IMG/VR virus record: IMGVR_UViG_3300021960_000129
Span: 1-47,356 of that record
Reading direction: 5' to 3' (one strand)
Source: a virus
Length of the DNA stretch: 47,356 bases
Shown: positions 24,359 to 31,997 of the stretch, piece after piece
Layout: each line of letters begins with the position of its first letter
Numbering within the stretch: the stretch's first letter is position 1
Position numbers and translations under genes: made by a program
Notes under the pieces: model-generated
Seen by the model: only the letters and a program-made list of their open reading frames with translations
What the model was told of the DNA's origin: nothing
Databases searched by the model: none

Positions 24359-25120
24359 TTAATCTTTTTTTTGTAAATAAGATTGTCTAATTGGTCCCAT
24401 GCGAAGAATCTTATTAATGACCTCGGGCACTTTTTCCTCGTGCACAAAAAATTGATCTTGCCTTTTCTGATGCATAAACACATAGCCCCAATTTTTCAAT
24501 ACCCTGTGTATTTTTTCACCGAGCTCTATATGGGATTTTGCGACCTCTAATACTATAGTGGGTCTATTGTAAAGGATCGTGTCTTTCCCGCCTATAATCG
24601 CTAGAAGCTCATATCCTTCTACATCAAGTTTTATAAGATCCACTTCCATAAAATTATAGCTATCAAGGGTTTGAATCTCGAGATCAGGTATTTGCGTAGG
24701 GGTAAATCTAGGATCAACGCTGTATCTGCCTCCTGTTTCACCATGGACTTCAAATCTGCTTATGCCAGAACTATTTTGGACATACTTAAAGCTTTTTGTT
24801 TCACTTTTATCGCCTAACCCAACCATGTGCGCAGTAACGTTCTTGACTTCATACTTGTCTAGATTTGGTTGGATGCATTCAAATGCATACGGATTTGGTT
24901 CAAAGGATATTACTTCATTGAAATATGGAGAAAATCCTACAGACGTTTGCCCTAAGTTTGCCCCGCCATCAATACAGATTCTTCTTTTACCAGGAAGAAA
25001 TACAACTGCAGTAAATTTACAGAAGCGGTCTTGCCAACCTGCAGGTCCCCATCGTTTAAGAGAGTTAGATTCTTCGTGATCTGGTACCCACCATTTATTC
25101 CACTGCTGCATCTTCGTCAA
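24359..25120 (-). CDS. FkbM-family methyltransferase
   Basis: 253 aa. CIDGGANLGQTSVGF is the SAM-binding glycine loop, VISFEPNPYAFECI the motif II acidic strand, and LIKLDVEGYELLAIIGG the FkbM signature. The family methylates hydroxyls of sugars and glycoside antibiotics. It may finish glycans built by the 4.6-16.5 kb block although it is placed apart from it, next to the spanin genes, with 26 bases of overlap with the outer spanin. Confidence 0.9.
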   Translation of the reverse strand: MTKMQQWNKWWVPDHEESNSLKRWGPAGWQDRFCKFTAVVFLPGKRRICIDGGANLGQTSVGFSPYFNEVISFEPNPYAFECIQPNLDKYEVKNVTAHMVGLGDKSETKSFKYVQNSSGISRFEVHGETGGRYSVDPRFTPTQIPDLEIQTLDSYNFMEVDLIKLDVEGYELLAIIGGKDTILYNRPTIVLEVAKSHIELGEKIHRVLKNWGYVFMHQKRQDQFFVHEEKVPEVINKILRMGPIRQSYLQKKD

Positions 25121-25514
25121 CCGGTTCTTCAGTCACCGCCTTTTCATAGTACACTATAATCTCTTTCTGTTGTCCAATATAACGTTTTAGATCACCTATG
25201 TTTAATGCTAGGTTTTCATAGTCACGCATAGACAAGGCAACGAATGCTACCTCTCCATATTGCTCTTTAAAGTCTTTGATAAACTCTTCTAGGTTTTCTT
25301 CAGTAACTACCCATACACGGGTGTCATTCAGCTGTACCGGTTTTGGCTGTGCTACTGTCGGGATTGTCGTTGGAACTATCTTCGTTACTACTTTGATCTC
25401 CGTTTCGGGCTTCCTCGACAGGCTGCTGCAACCAGCTAGGAAGAGGCCTGCTACTACCGTCACTGCTGCCACTTTCGCCCATGATTTCACGCCATAGATT
25501 TGCTGTTGCGCCAT
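25095..25514 (-). CDS. Outer-membrane lipoprotein spanin subunit (Rz1-like)
   Basis: 139 aa. A signal peptide ends in the lipobox LAGC (Cys 29), followed by a proline-rich linker (TKIVPTTIPTVAQPKPV) and a helical region. Its first 191 bases lie inside the inner-spanin gene in another frame, the usual Rz/Rz1 arrangement. It would sit in the outer membrane and join the inner subunit to fuse the membranes at lysis. Larger than lambda Rz1, closer to overlapping spanins of myophages. Confidence 0.75.
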   Translation of the reverse strand: MAQQQIYGVKSWAKVAAVTVVAGLFLAGCSSLSRKPETEIKVVTKIVPTTIPTVAQPKPVQLNDTRVWVVTEENLEEFIKDFKEQYGEVAFVALSMRDYENLALNIGDLKRYIGQQKEIIVYYEKAVTEEPVDEDAAVE

Positions 25515-25839
25515 TCATCTTTCCTTCCAATATCTCACTGTTCCTGAGTGCTTCTTGAACCAGATTCAGTCTTGAAAATTTGGACCGTAGTTCATCACTA
25601 TAAGCCTCTGCTGCTTGTAGATCAGTCTGGAGTTGTTTGTTTAATTTATTTGTTTTCTCTACAGTTGCTTGCATAGTTTCAAGACTCTCTGTAGCAGTAT
25701 CTAGTGCAACTTCAAGCTTTGCATTGTTGGTTCTCAACGTAGCAATAGTGGCTTGTGTGCTAGTATAATAAGCATACGCACCATAACCAGCACCACCTAG
25801 GATACCTAGGACGATGAACATTAAATATAGTTTAGCCAT
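25324..25839 (-). CDS. Inner-membrane spanin subunit (Rz-like)
   Basis: 171 aa. One N-terminal transmembrane helix (about 4-26) is followed by a long coiled coil (about 30-95; NAKLEVALDTATESLETM) and a disordered, Ser/Asp/Asn-rich C-terminus in the overlap region. This is the standard inner-spanin plan. The disordered tail is probably shaped by the embedded lipoprotein frame. Confidence 0.72.
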   Translation of the reverse strand: MAKLYLMFIVLGILGGAGYGAYAYYTSTQATIATLRTNNAKLEVALDTATESLETMQATVEKTNKLNKQLQTDLQAAEAYSDELRSKFSRLNLVQEALRNSEILEGKMNGATANLWREIMGESGSSDGSSRPLPSWLQQPVEEARNGDQSSNEDSSNDNPDSSTAKTGTAE

Positions 25840-26045
25840 TAATGTGTTTCCATATATCTTTTAAATCGAGATAGCAACACTGTTTTACCATTCTTATATC
25901 TTCGATCAGATACTTGAATTGTCTCATAGCCGTCTTTTTTCTTTTTCTTTCTTGGCCCCATTGCGGTAACAGCGGGGTTAGGAATAGAACCAGTGTTAAC
26001 AGCAGGAGCAGCTGCATTTTCTTCTTCGTCTAGTTTCTTGCTCAT
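25839..26045 (-). CDS. Hypothetical small basic virion-type protein
   Basis: 68 aa. A disordered Ala/Pro/Asn-rich start is followed by KKKKKDGYETIQVSDRR and a basic C-terminus (TVLLSRFKRYMETH). It touches the inner spanin gene and precedes the virion block. Function unknown. Confidence 0.6.
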   Translation of the reverse strand: MSKKLDEEENAAAPAVNTGSIPNPAVTAMGPRKKKKKDGYETIQVSDRRYKNGKTVLLSRFKRYMETH

Positions 26046-26046
26046 T

Positions 26047-27084
26047 CTACCATTTCTCTTTGTCTGCCCAATAGGCGGCCGAGGATTTACCTTTTGCTAT
26101 ATTTTTGGCGTGTCTAGCTTTAAATGATTTACGTTTGGCTTTCATCTTATCAGACTCGCCTTCTTTAGGATCACCTGCTGTCGATGCGCCTTGTTGCCCA
26201 AAGCGAATAGTTTTTGGTTTACCATCCACTTTAGTAACTACTATGTGACTCTTGGTAGCATGGCCGGGTGTTCTTTTTGGTTTATTAAACCCAGACACTC
26301 CTGCTCTTTTAAGTGCAGGATCTTTCTCTTCGTTTTGTGCGTTGAGAGGTTTTTTCATACCCATGCCCGTGACAGGCTGTACTGTCTTTTTCAAACCTTT
26401 TTTAAGTCTGGCAAGGTCAGTTTTAAGTTTACCAACGTCCCGCATTCTGTGCTTTCGTGCAGTATCCGCTCTGGTCTTCATCATAACTTGGTTGGCTACA
26501 TCTTTGACAGAGATCTCATCTAAGTCAGTTTCTTCCTTCTTCTTATCCACTCGTGATGGTGCTTCCAATGCTTTCTTAGCTGCCGGAGATGCTTTTTTCA
26601 TTTTGTTGATGAGTTTCATTTTCATCATAGCATTTTCTTTGATGTTCATATCAATGTCAGTTAGTGTGTCATATACGTCAGTTAACGAGTTGCTAATCTG
26701 TTTAAATTCTTTACCTCTGCCAGACTCAGCAATTACTTTTTTACCAATTGCAGAGGTTGGGTTTATTACTTTCTGTAATTCTTTTAATTTAACTTGCATC
26801 ATTCTAACGTATGTTTTTTCGATGCCTTCGTCTAGTTCAACTCCTTCGTTGCGCAGGGAGGCAAGAGAGCGTTGAGTAGAGGTCATAGTGCGTACTGGTT
26901 TCTTACGCCCAGTCTTAGTACGACCCATTGCTTTGTTATGTTCAGCATCTTTTGCACGTTGAATTGCAACAGAGTCACCAGTCATCTTAGGCGCACGTTT
27001 ACGGCGTGGGGCTTCGTCAAGTTCGTTAATTGATGTCTCTCCATCAAATTTTATATTTTCACGAATTTCGAAAAATGTTTTCAT
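26047..27084 (-). CDS. Virion-type protein with CTS-like start and DUF6321-like C-terminus
   Basis: 345 aa, very basic. The N-terminus MKTFFEIRENIKF resembles the T4 capsid-targeting sequence (MKTYQEFIAEA). The C-terminus (FKARHAKNIAKGK, SSAAYWADKEKW) matches a tail shared by marine T4-like phage proteins. The middle is Lys-rich and partly coiled. Likely a head-internal or core protein processed by the head protease; the evidence is pattern only. Confidence 0.65.
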   Translation of the reverse strand: MKTFFEIRENIKFDGETSINELDEAPRRKRAPKMTGDSVAIQRAKDAEHNKAMGRTKTGRKKPVRTMTSTQRSLASLRNEGVELDEGIEKTYVRMMQVKLKELQKVINPTSAIGKKVIAESGRGKEFKQISNSLTDVYDTLTDIDMNIKENAMMKMKLINKMKKASPAAKKALEAPSRVDKKKEETDLDEISVKDVANQVMMKTRADTARKHRMRDVGKLKTDLARLKKGLKKTVQPVTGMGMKKPLNAQNEEKDPALKRAGVSGFNKPKRTPGHATKSHIVVTKVDGKPKTIRFGQQGASTAGDPKEGESDKMKAKRKSFKARHAKNIAKGKSSAAYWADKEKW

Positions 27085-27662
27085 GTTAACTCCTGAGTCG
27101 TAACGTAAATTTTTTGATTGCTTTTAATATGTAATGCTTCGTATATATTTATACCAAAAAGATCCCCAACAGGGAAGCTATCTTCTTCTATTCGAATCTG
27201 ATCTCTTGGTCTCACGATGTTCTCACCTGTGAGGTTTAGAGCCTTTTCACCTTTTACTCTATAAACGCCTGGTGATATGGCACCATCCTCTAACAAGAAC
27301 CACTGGTTATCCTCTACCAAATAATCATCTGGTGTAGCACCAACACTTTTTAAACCTTTTCTAATAGCAATCTCTGGTACAGAATAGTGATCCTTTAGAA
27401 GGTATAGTGCTGCGGCATATGATCCAAGTTTTCCTGCTGGGATTAACTTCTTAATATTAAACACAAGCCTATGGAATTTTGTATAGTAGTTTCTATAGGC
27501 CTCTCTATTATCAATTGTATTAAAGGAAAAGTTTTTATTCTTTTTACCTTTTTCATCAATAATACCTGCTTCAAAAGCTTTGGTCTTTTCAAACGGCGTA
27601 ATAAGTAGTGCTAGAAACCTAAATGTATATACGGTATCTGCTGCTGTTTTTAAAATACCCAT
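27081..27662 (-). CDS. Conserved T4-like marine phage protein of unknown function
   Basis: 193 aa. It starts MGILKTAADTVYTFRFL, a hydrophobic helix followed by TPFEKTKAFEAGIIDEKGK; the C-terminal half reads as a beta-rich domain (GVYRVKGEKALNLTGENIV). I recall similar sequences in T4-like cyanophages but no function. It is in the virion block, with 4-base overlap downstream. Confidence 0.6.
   Translation of the reverse strand: MGILKTAADTVYTFRFLALLITPFEKTKAFEAGIIDEKGKKNKNFSFNTIDNREAYRNYYTKFHRLVFNIKKLIPAGKLGSYAAALYLLKDHYSVPEIAIRKGLKSVGATPDDYLVEDNQWFLLEDGAISPGVYRVKGEKALNLTGENIVRPRDQIRIEEDSFPVGDLFGINIYEALHIKSNQKIYVTTQELT
27146..27153 (-). promoter_or_regulatory. Possible T4-type late promoter box, inside a gene
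   Basis: TATAAATA on the minus strand, about 62 bases before the start at 27084 but inside the upstream coding region. A chance match is quite possible. Confidence 0.4.
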
Positions 27663-28024
27663 TATATTTTCCTTAGTATTTCTGCGATATATTCATCTGA
27701 TTTTATATGAGACAACTGATGAGGTTTCAAATAATTTAAAAATAATAAAAATGGCTTTACTGCTGATAGATGGTTTTCATCTAGTTTATTTACAGTAAGC
27801 TTTAATCCGGCATATTGCCCAAACACATTAAATATCACAATAAAATGATTTAATACCAACCTTTCACTAATTTTACCAGTTTCTGTATAGCGATTTAGTA
27901 ACCGTTTTACATACTTAAATCTTTTCAAATCATCATAAAATTCTTCTGGGTCAACTTTACCAGATGGTTTATAATAATTATTCGCTGCAAAGATTATTAG
28001 ATCACCATCTAAATCTTCGTTCAT
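27662..28024 (-). CDS. Conserved phage protein of unknown function
   Basis: 120 aa, all-helical in appearance (EEFYDDLKRFKYVKRLLNRY, SERLVLNHFIVIFNVFG). The tyrosine- and leucine-rich pattern matches small T4-like phage proteins that I cannot name. It starts in a TAATG-type overlap with the Cys-rich gene upstream. Confidence 0.6.
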   Translation of the reverse strand: MNEDLDGDLIIFAANNYYKPSGKVDPEEFYDDLKRFKYVKRLLNRYTETGKISERLVLNHFIVIFNVFGQYAGLKLTVNKLDENHLSAVKPFLLFLNYLKPHQLSHIKSDEYIAEILRKI

Positions 28025-28164
28025 TAATCTTCTTTCTTGTTACACTCACATTCACCTGGTGCACATCCGCACACCTTGCCACATTCTTCACACCAGTTTG
28101 GGTCCATCATATCTGGGATGGACTTATCTGGATTTTCTTCAGTCAGAAAGGTTTTATCTGTCAT
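28024..28164 (-). CDS. 46-aa cysteine-rich protein
   Basis: Frame from ATG 28164 to TAA 28024. The last 23 residues hold six cysteines as CEEC, CGC, CEC (NWCEECGKVCGCAPGECEC), enough for one or two metal sites. It overlaps both neighbours in TAATG style. Family not recognised. Confidence 0.65.
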   Translation of the reverse strand: MTDKTFLTEENPDKSIPDMMDPNWCEECGKVCGCAPGECECNKKED

Positions 28165-29189
28165 TATTTACCATCATTTTTAGGGGGCGTTTTATCACCT
28201 TGTGCATTATCGCCAGAACGCATCGCTGCTTTCTTACCTGATGCACGAATAGCATCGAATGTCTTCTTATCTACCACTGGTTCATTTACTGCATCTGGCA
28301 TAGGCGTTTTCATAGCCATCATCTTTTTACCATTCGGTGTGAGACCTTCGCCTGCAGGAGAACCGTTATTCATGTTGCCGTGGTTTTTGGATTCTTTCGT
28401 AAGCTTATCAGTGGCCATTGCGATACCTTTTCTGCGCTTGAAAGATTTACTCCATGAACCTTTTTTTCCTAAAGGATCTCTTGCGCCAAGATTATATGCA
28501 TTATCTGCTTTGTCAGCGGCAGCTTTTTTAATATATGAACCTAGGGTCTTTTTTGAAATTTCATCAAGTGCAGCCTCTTGAACTTTAACATCAACAGATT
28601 CTCTCTGGTTTGATATGAAATTATATTTCTTGAATAGAATGTCCAGAACGCCATCAATAAATTCTCTATCAGTAGCAAGACTTTTTTGCTTTGGTGATTT
28701 GTTCAAAATACCTTTAATTACTGCAATTTGGTCATAACGGTCTGTATTTTTCTTATTACCTAATTTTTTAGCAACCATTTTTGCAACATCGTCATCTGAC
28801 ATTAACTTTGCTTCAACTATATTCTGTTTTGATTCTTGAACTTCAGCTTCAGCATCTTTTTCTGCACTCGATTTTTTCTTAGAAGCCATAGCTATAGCTT
28901 TACTAACTGCCTTACGACGTTTGTGCAAGAACTTGTCAGAGGAATCAACATCACCATCATTGTCGATGTCTTTGTCTTTACGATCTTTATGTTTACCCTT
29001 TAATTCTTTTTTATCAACAGGGTCCATAGCTTCACGTGTTCCTACTCTTTTACCAACTGGCGGTTTACCTTTAGGTTGATTGTATCCACCCTTAGCAGGA
29101 TTGTAATCCATACCTTCTTCTTTTTTCTTAGCAGCTTCTCTGATACCTTTAAGAGCCGTTGCTATATTTTTGATGTCTTGTGTTTTCAT
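28164..29189 (-). CDS. Virion-type protein with an EF-hand loop
   Basis: 341 aa. DIDNDGDVDSSD at residues 74-85 is a canonical 12-residue EF-hand loop (D at 1, 3, 5, 12; G at 6), followed by a Lys/Arg-rich helix. The rest is Lys/Ala/Asp-rich and partly disordered, ending in a PPKNDGK tail. Similar proteins occur in virion blocks of marine T4-like phages. Calcium binding is probable from the motif; location in the particle is inferred. Confidence 0.65.
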   Translation of the reverse strand: MKTQDIKNIATALKGIREAAKKKEEGMDYNPAKGGYNQPKGKPPVGKRVGTREAMDPVDKKELKGKHKDRKDKDIDNDGDVDSSDKFLHKRRKAVSKAIAMASKKKSSAEKDAEAEVQESKQNIVEAKLMSDDDVAKMVAKKLGNKKNTDRYDQIAVIKGILNKSPKQKSLATDREFIDGVLDILFKKYNFISNQRESVDVKVQEAALDEISKKTLGSYIKKAAADKADNAYNLGARDPLGKKGSWSKSFKRRKGIAMATDKLTKESKNHGNMNNGSPAGEGLTPNGKKMMAMKTPMPDAVNEPVVDKKTFDAIRASGKKAAMRSGDNAQGDKTPPKNDGK

Positions 29190-29202
29190 TTTGGTTGTCC
29201 TC

Positions 29203-29481
29203 TTACATCCATATGTTTGTTGCCATAGCGCCGGCTGCCGCTACTATTACTGCCCAGAATAGTTTATTTATGGTTGAAACTGTTCTGTGGTTATCATCTA
29301 CTGCTTTTTCAATTCTATCTAATTTTTCACTAAAACGATTCATTCGTGCCCAAGATTCATCTCTGTACTTTTCATAATTATCTATCTTGGCTTCTAGTCG
29401 AGCCATCTGAACAATGGCCTCGGACATTTTGTCAATTTTTTCTTCTATTCGGTTTAACCGTTGATCTGATCCTTGGGTCAT
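29203..29481 (-). CDS. XhlA-like coiled-coil membrane protein
   Basis: 92 aa. A long N-terminal heptad region (RLNRIEEKIDKMSEAIVQM and onward to about 65) precedes one C-terminal transmembrane helix (LFWAVIVAAAGAMATNIW). This plan matches XhlA/hemolysin-type phage membrane proteins, some of which assist lysis. Role here uncertain. Confidence 0.65.
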   Translation of the reverse strand: MTQGSDQRLNRIEEKIDKMSEAIVQMARLEAKIDNYEKYRDESWARMNRFSEKLDRIEKAVDDNHRTVSTINKLFWAVIVAAAGAMATNIWM

Positions 29482-30011
29482 TACTTTTTAACAGCCTTTT
29501 TTGCTTTCATAAACATTTGATCATCACCTGTAATCATACCAATAAGTTCATTTAACATTGTGAAAAGGATCTTTCTTTCAACTTTACCAACAGGTTTGCC
29601 TTCCTTTACCATATCAAGGGCACGGATCATGCGCTGTAAATCTTTCTTATCCATCATACCCATGTTCACAAGCATCTTTAAACGTTGTGTGGTTTGATCC
29701 TGTGCTTCATGCAACACAGATTCCTCTACCTTCTTTGATTTAGGATCATCATGTGTATAGCTTTTCTTTTTCATTCGCAAATGATCTGACTCTTTTTCTG
29801 CTTTATAACCCTTACCTGTTTTAGGATCATACATCATATGCTTTTTAAAACTATCCATGGTGGATTCCTTTTGGTCATCTTTATCATCTAAATATGCTGC
29901 AATAGCCATCTGCTGTTTCTTTTTATCAGACTTGCCCTTAAATTGAGGAGCCTTTGATTTTCTAAAGTCCTTCACATATGCTCCAGCACCGTCTGATGGT
30001 TTAAGTGGCAT
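29481..30011 (-). CDS. Conserved Lys-rich virion-type protein
   Basis: 176 aa. VKDFRKSKAPQFKGKSDKKK near the N-terminus is a pattern seen in cyanophage structural-region proteins; the C-terminal 60 residues are helical (TQRLKMLVNMGMMDKKDL). There are no hydrophobic segments. Shares a base with each neighbour. Function unknown. Confidence 0.6.
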   Translation of the reverse strand: MPLKPSDGAGAYVKDFRKSKAPQFKGKSDKKKQQMAIAAYLDDKDDQKESTMDSFKKHMMYDPKTGKGYKAEKESDHLRMKKKSYTHDDPKSKKVEESVLHEAQDQTTQRLKMLVNMGMMDKKDLQRMIRALDMVKEGKPVGKVERKILFTMLNELIGMITGDDQMFMKAKKAVKK

Positions 30012-30259
30012 TATCCTTTTACCTTTGCTGCAAGGTCTTTATCTGCCTTACCCCATGTACCAGAGGACTTGGTTACAAAAGAATTTACTCTAGCAAATCC
30101 CCATTGTTGCGGAGTTGTGCCTGGGCGGTGTCCGGTTTTCCACGCAGCAACACCACGGTTATAAACCTTTCTAAGGATACCTAAAGGCATACCAGATTTT
30201 TCAGCCTTCTTTTTTAGACCTTCTTCTGCTTCCGTAATGTACTGCGAGAATCTAATCAT
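30011..30259 (-). CDS. DUF5824 protein with CTS-like start
   Basis: 82 aa. The body (LKKKAEKSGMPLGILRKVYN, AAWKTGHRPGTTPQQWGFA) is the DUF5824 pattern common in T4-like marine phages. The first residues MIRFSQYITEAEEG resemble the T4 capsid-targeting peptide with its E-A cleavage point. Probably a packaged or capsid-associated protein; function unknown. Confidence 0.75.
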   Translation of the reverse strand: MIRFSQYITEAEEGLKKKAEKSGMPLGILRKVYNRGVAAWKTGHRPGTTPQQWGFARVNSFVTKSSGTWGKADKDLAAKVKG

Positions 30260-31551
30260 TTGCTTTCCTTATTCTTAGCCTTTGTATCTTTTAATCTGGC
30301 ACGATCCATCATACGATCATGGCGTTTAATGTCTGCTGCTTTTTCTCTTTCGATACGAGACTTTGCTAAGTCCTGTGCTTCGGATTCACCGAACATTTTC
30401 TTGAACCTAAGAGTATGCTTGCTTGTTTTGGTTTTGGCTGTAGCATCACCTGGAGCTGGTTTATATGCAGAGTTATCATCGTCAGCTTTTTTACCATGTT
30501 TAGCGAAGTGTGCGGCACGTTTTAATTTTGTACCCTTTTTAAGCCCTTTATAATACCCAGCAGGTTGTGCACCTTTTTTGTGCCCAATTTCTGGATCCTC
30601 TGCCTCTTCAATGTCTTCACTTGCACGTTTAATAGAATCTATAGCATCTTGTGTGGGTGCGCCAGGAGCACCTTTCTTGCGCATCTTTTCACCACGTGCT
30701 CTCTTAGCACGGATGTTTGCCCAAAGACCTTCTTCAATAGGTTCTACATCATCTAGCCATTTACGTACAACTTTACCGTCTTGTTTTTCGATGATCAGAT
30801 AGTTTGCACCGCACTGCTTTACTATAGCAAGCTCTTCAGTTTCTTTAATTATAATTTGATCATCAATGTTAAATAAATCTCCAGAAACAAATGCTTCACG
30901 CATATCAGATACAGGTTCTAGCTGAATGTGTCTCTTAAACTCAGTCTGTTCTTCCAGACCCATGCCTTTGCGAACCATATTAAAAATCTTTTTAGATTCG
31001 GCGTTGTTTACTGTCTTTGGTAGCCCCTGTGAGAACTTAGTGAAATTATTACTAGATGCAGCGGCACGCATTTTAGTTGCAGACATGCCAGCGGCACCTT
31101 CTGAATCTGGGTCACGATCACCTGCCGATACAACTTTAATATCCATAAAGTTATAAAAGCCGTGCACACCTTTTTTACCATTGTACTTTGATAATAGAAT
31201 ATCAAATTCATTAATACGATCAGATCCAACTACCATAATCAGATTACGGTAACCTTCTTTGTATAAATCTGTAGCAACTTGAAATATATTTTTAGAATTA
31301 GATTTTAATATATTTCTAGCATGTCGAGGGAACATAGTTCTTGCTGTTTTGAGCTTATCTTTATATACAAGTGGATTCGTTTTATTATCTTGGCTATGTG
31401 AAAGATACATCCGGTAAGGATTTTTACCAGCTGTTTTTGCCATAGCGTCTAACACTTTTCCATGTCCAATTGTTGGGGGATTCATACGCCCAAACGAGAA
31501 AACAACTATTTTGTTTTCTTCTACTAAGTATTGTTTAAAAGAGCCAACCAT
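30256..31551 (-). CDS. Nucleotidyltransferase-like (NMNAT/cytidylyltransferase fold) protein with CTS-like start
   Basis: 431 aa. After MVGSFKQYLVEEN, a CTS-like leader, IVVFSFGRMNPPTIGH (15-30) gives the HIGH-type motif, VVGSDR (106-111) the second nucleotide strand, and GMSATKMR (154-161) the ISxTxxR motif. These are the three signatures of the nicotinamide/cytidylyl transferase fold. The C-terminal 200 residues are Lys-rich and low in complexity, as in packaged proteins. It would join NMP-like and NTP substrates; the substrate is unknown. Confidence 0.82.
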   Translation of the reverse strand: MVGSFKQYLVEENKIVVFSFGRMNPPTIGHGKVLDAMAKTAGKNPYRMYLSHSQDNKTNPLVYKDKLKTARTMFPRHARNILKSNSKNIFQVATDLYKEGYRNLIMVVGSDRINEFDILLSKYNGKKGVHGFYNFMDIKVVSAGDRDPDSEGAAGMSATKMRAAASSNNFTKFSQGLPKTVNNAESKKIFNMVRKGMGLEEQTEFKRHIQLEPVSDMREAFVSGDLFNIDDQIIIKETEELAIVKQCGANYLIIEKQDGKVVRKWLDDVEPIEEGLWANIRAKRARGEKMRKKGAPGAPTQDAIDSIKRASEDIEEAEDPEIGHKKGAQPAGYYKGLKKGTKLKRAAHFAKHGKKADDDNSAYKPAPGDATAKTKTSKHTLRFKKMFGESEAQDLAKSRIEREKAADIKRHDRMMDRARLKDTKAKNKESK

Positions 31552-31985
31552 TATCCACGTGACCCACTTTGTTTACGGTCTCTTTCACGCTTCTTAACAT
31601 CTTTAATAATTTTTCTTTGTATCTTTTTAACCTTGTTTACCATCATTGGTTTGGACATACGTTTTTCAATTTCACTTTTCCGACCAGCCGACATATTGGT
31701 TGCGCCTTTAGAAAGTTTAGTATATATTGCTTTATAGGCAGATCTACGAGCTCTCTTTTTAAGTGTTTTTAAATCGGCAAACTTCCGAGCAGCTTTTGCT
31801 CTACCCATTTTTAGCTTTGCCTTGTTCCGTTTTGCAGAACGAGACTTTGCTAATCTGGCTGACATAGAAAGTTTTTCGTCAACAGTTTCCTCACCTATGT
31901 GGTGACGCCTGCTGGCACGATAGTTAGTAAGCTCGTCCTCTCCTGGGCGATACTCTACTACATACATATCTTTAAATCTTAACAT
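31551..31985 (-). CDS. Highly basic internal virion-type protein
   Basis: 144 aa, with about 40 Lys/Arg and almost no acidic residues after residue 35 (ARLAKSRSAKRNKAKLK, LKKRARRSAYKAI). It begins MLRFKDMYVVEYRPG. It resembles DNA-binding proteins from the virion blocks of marine T4-like phages and could coat or neutralise packaged DNA. Function is inferred from composition. Confidence 0.65.
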   Translation of the reverse strand: MLRFKDMYVVEYRPGEDELTNYRASRRHHIGEETVDEKLSMSARLAKSRSAKRNKAKLKMGRAKAARKFADLKTLKKRARRSAYKAIYTKLSKGATNMSAGRKSEIEKRMSKPMMVNKVKKIQRKIIKDVKKRERDRKQSGSRG

Positions 31986-31997
31986 TCGGTTTCCCCA

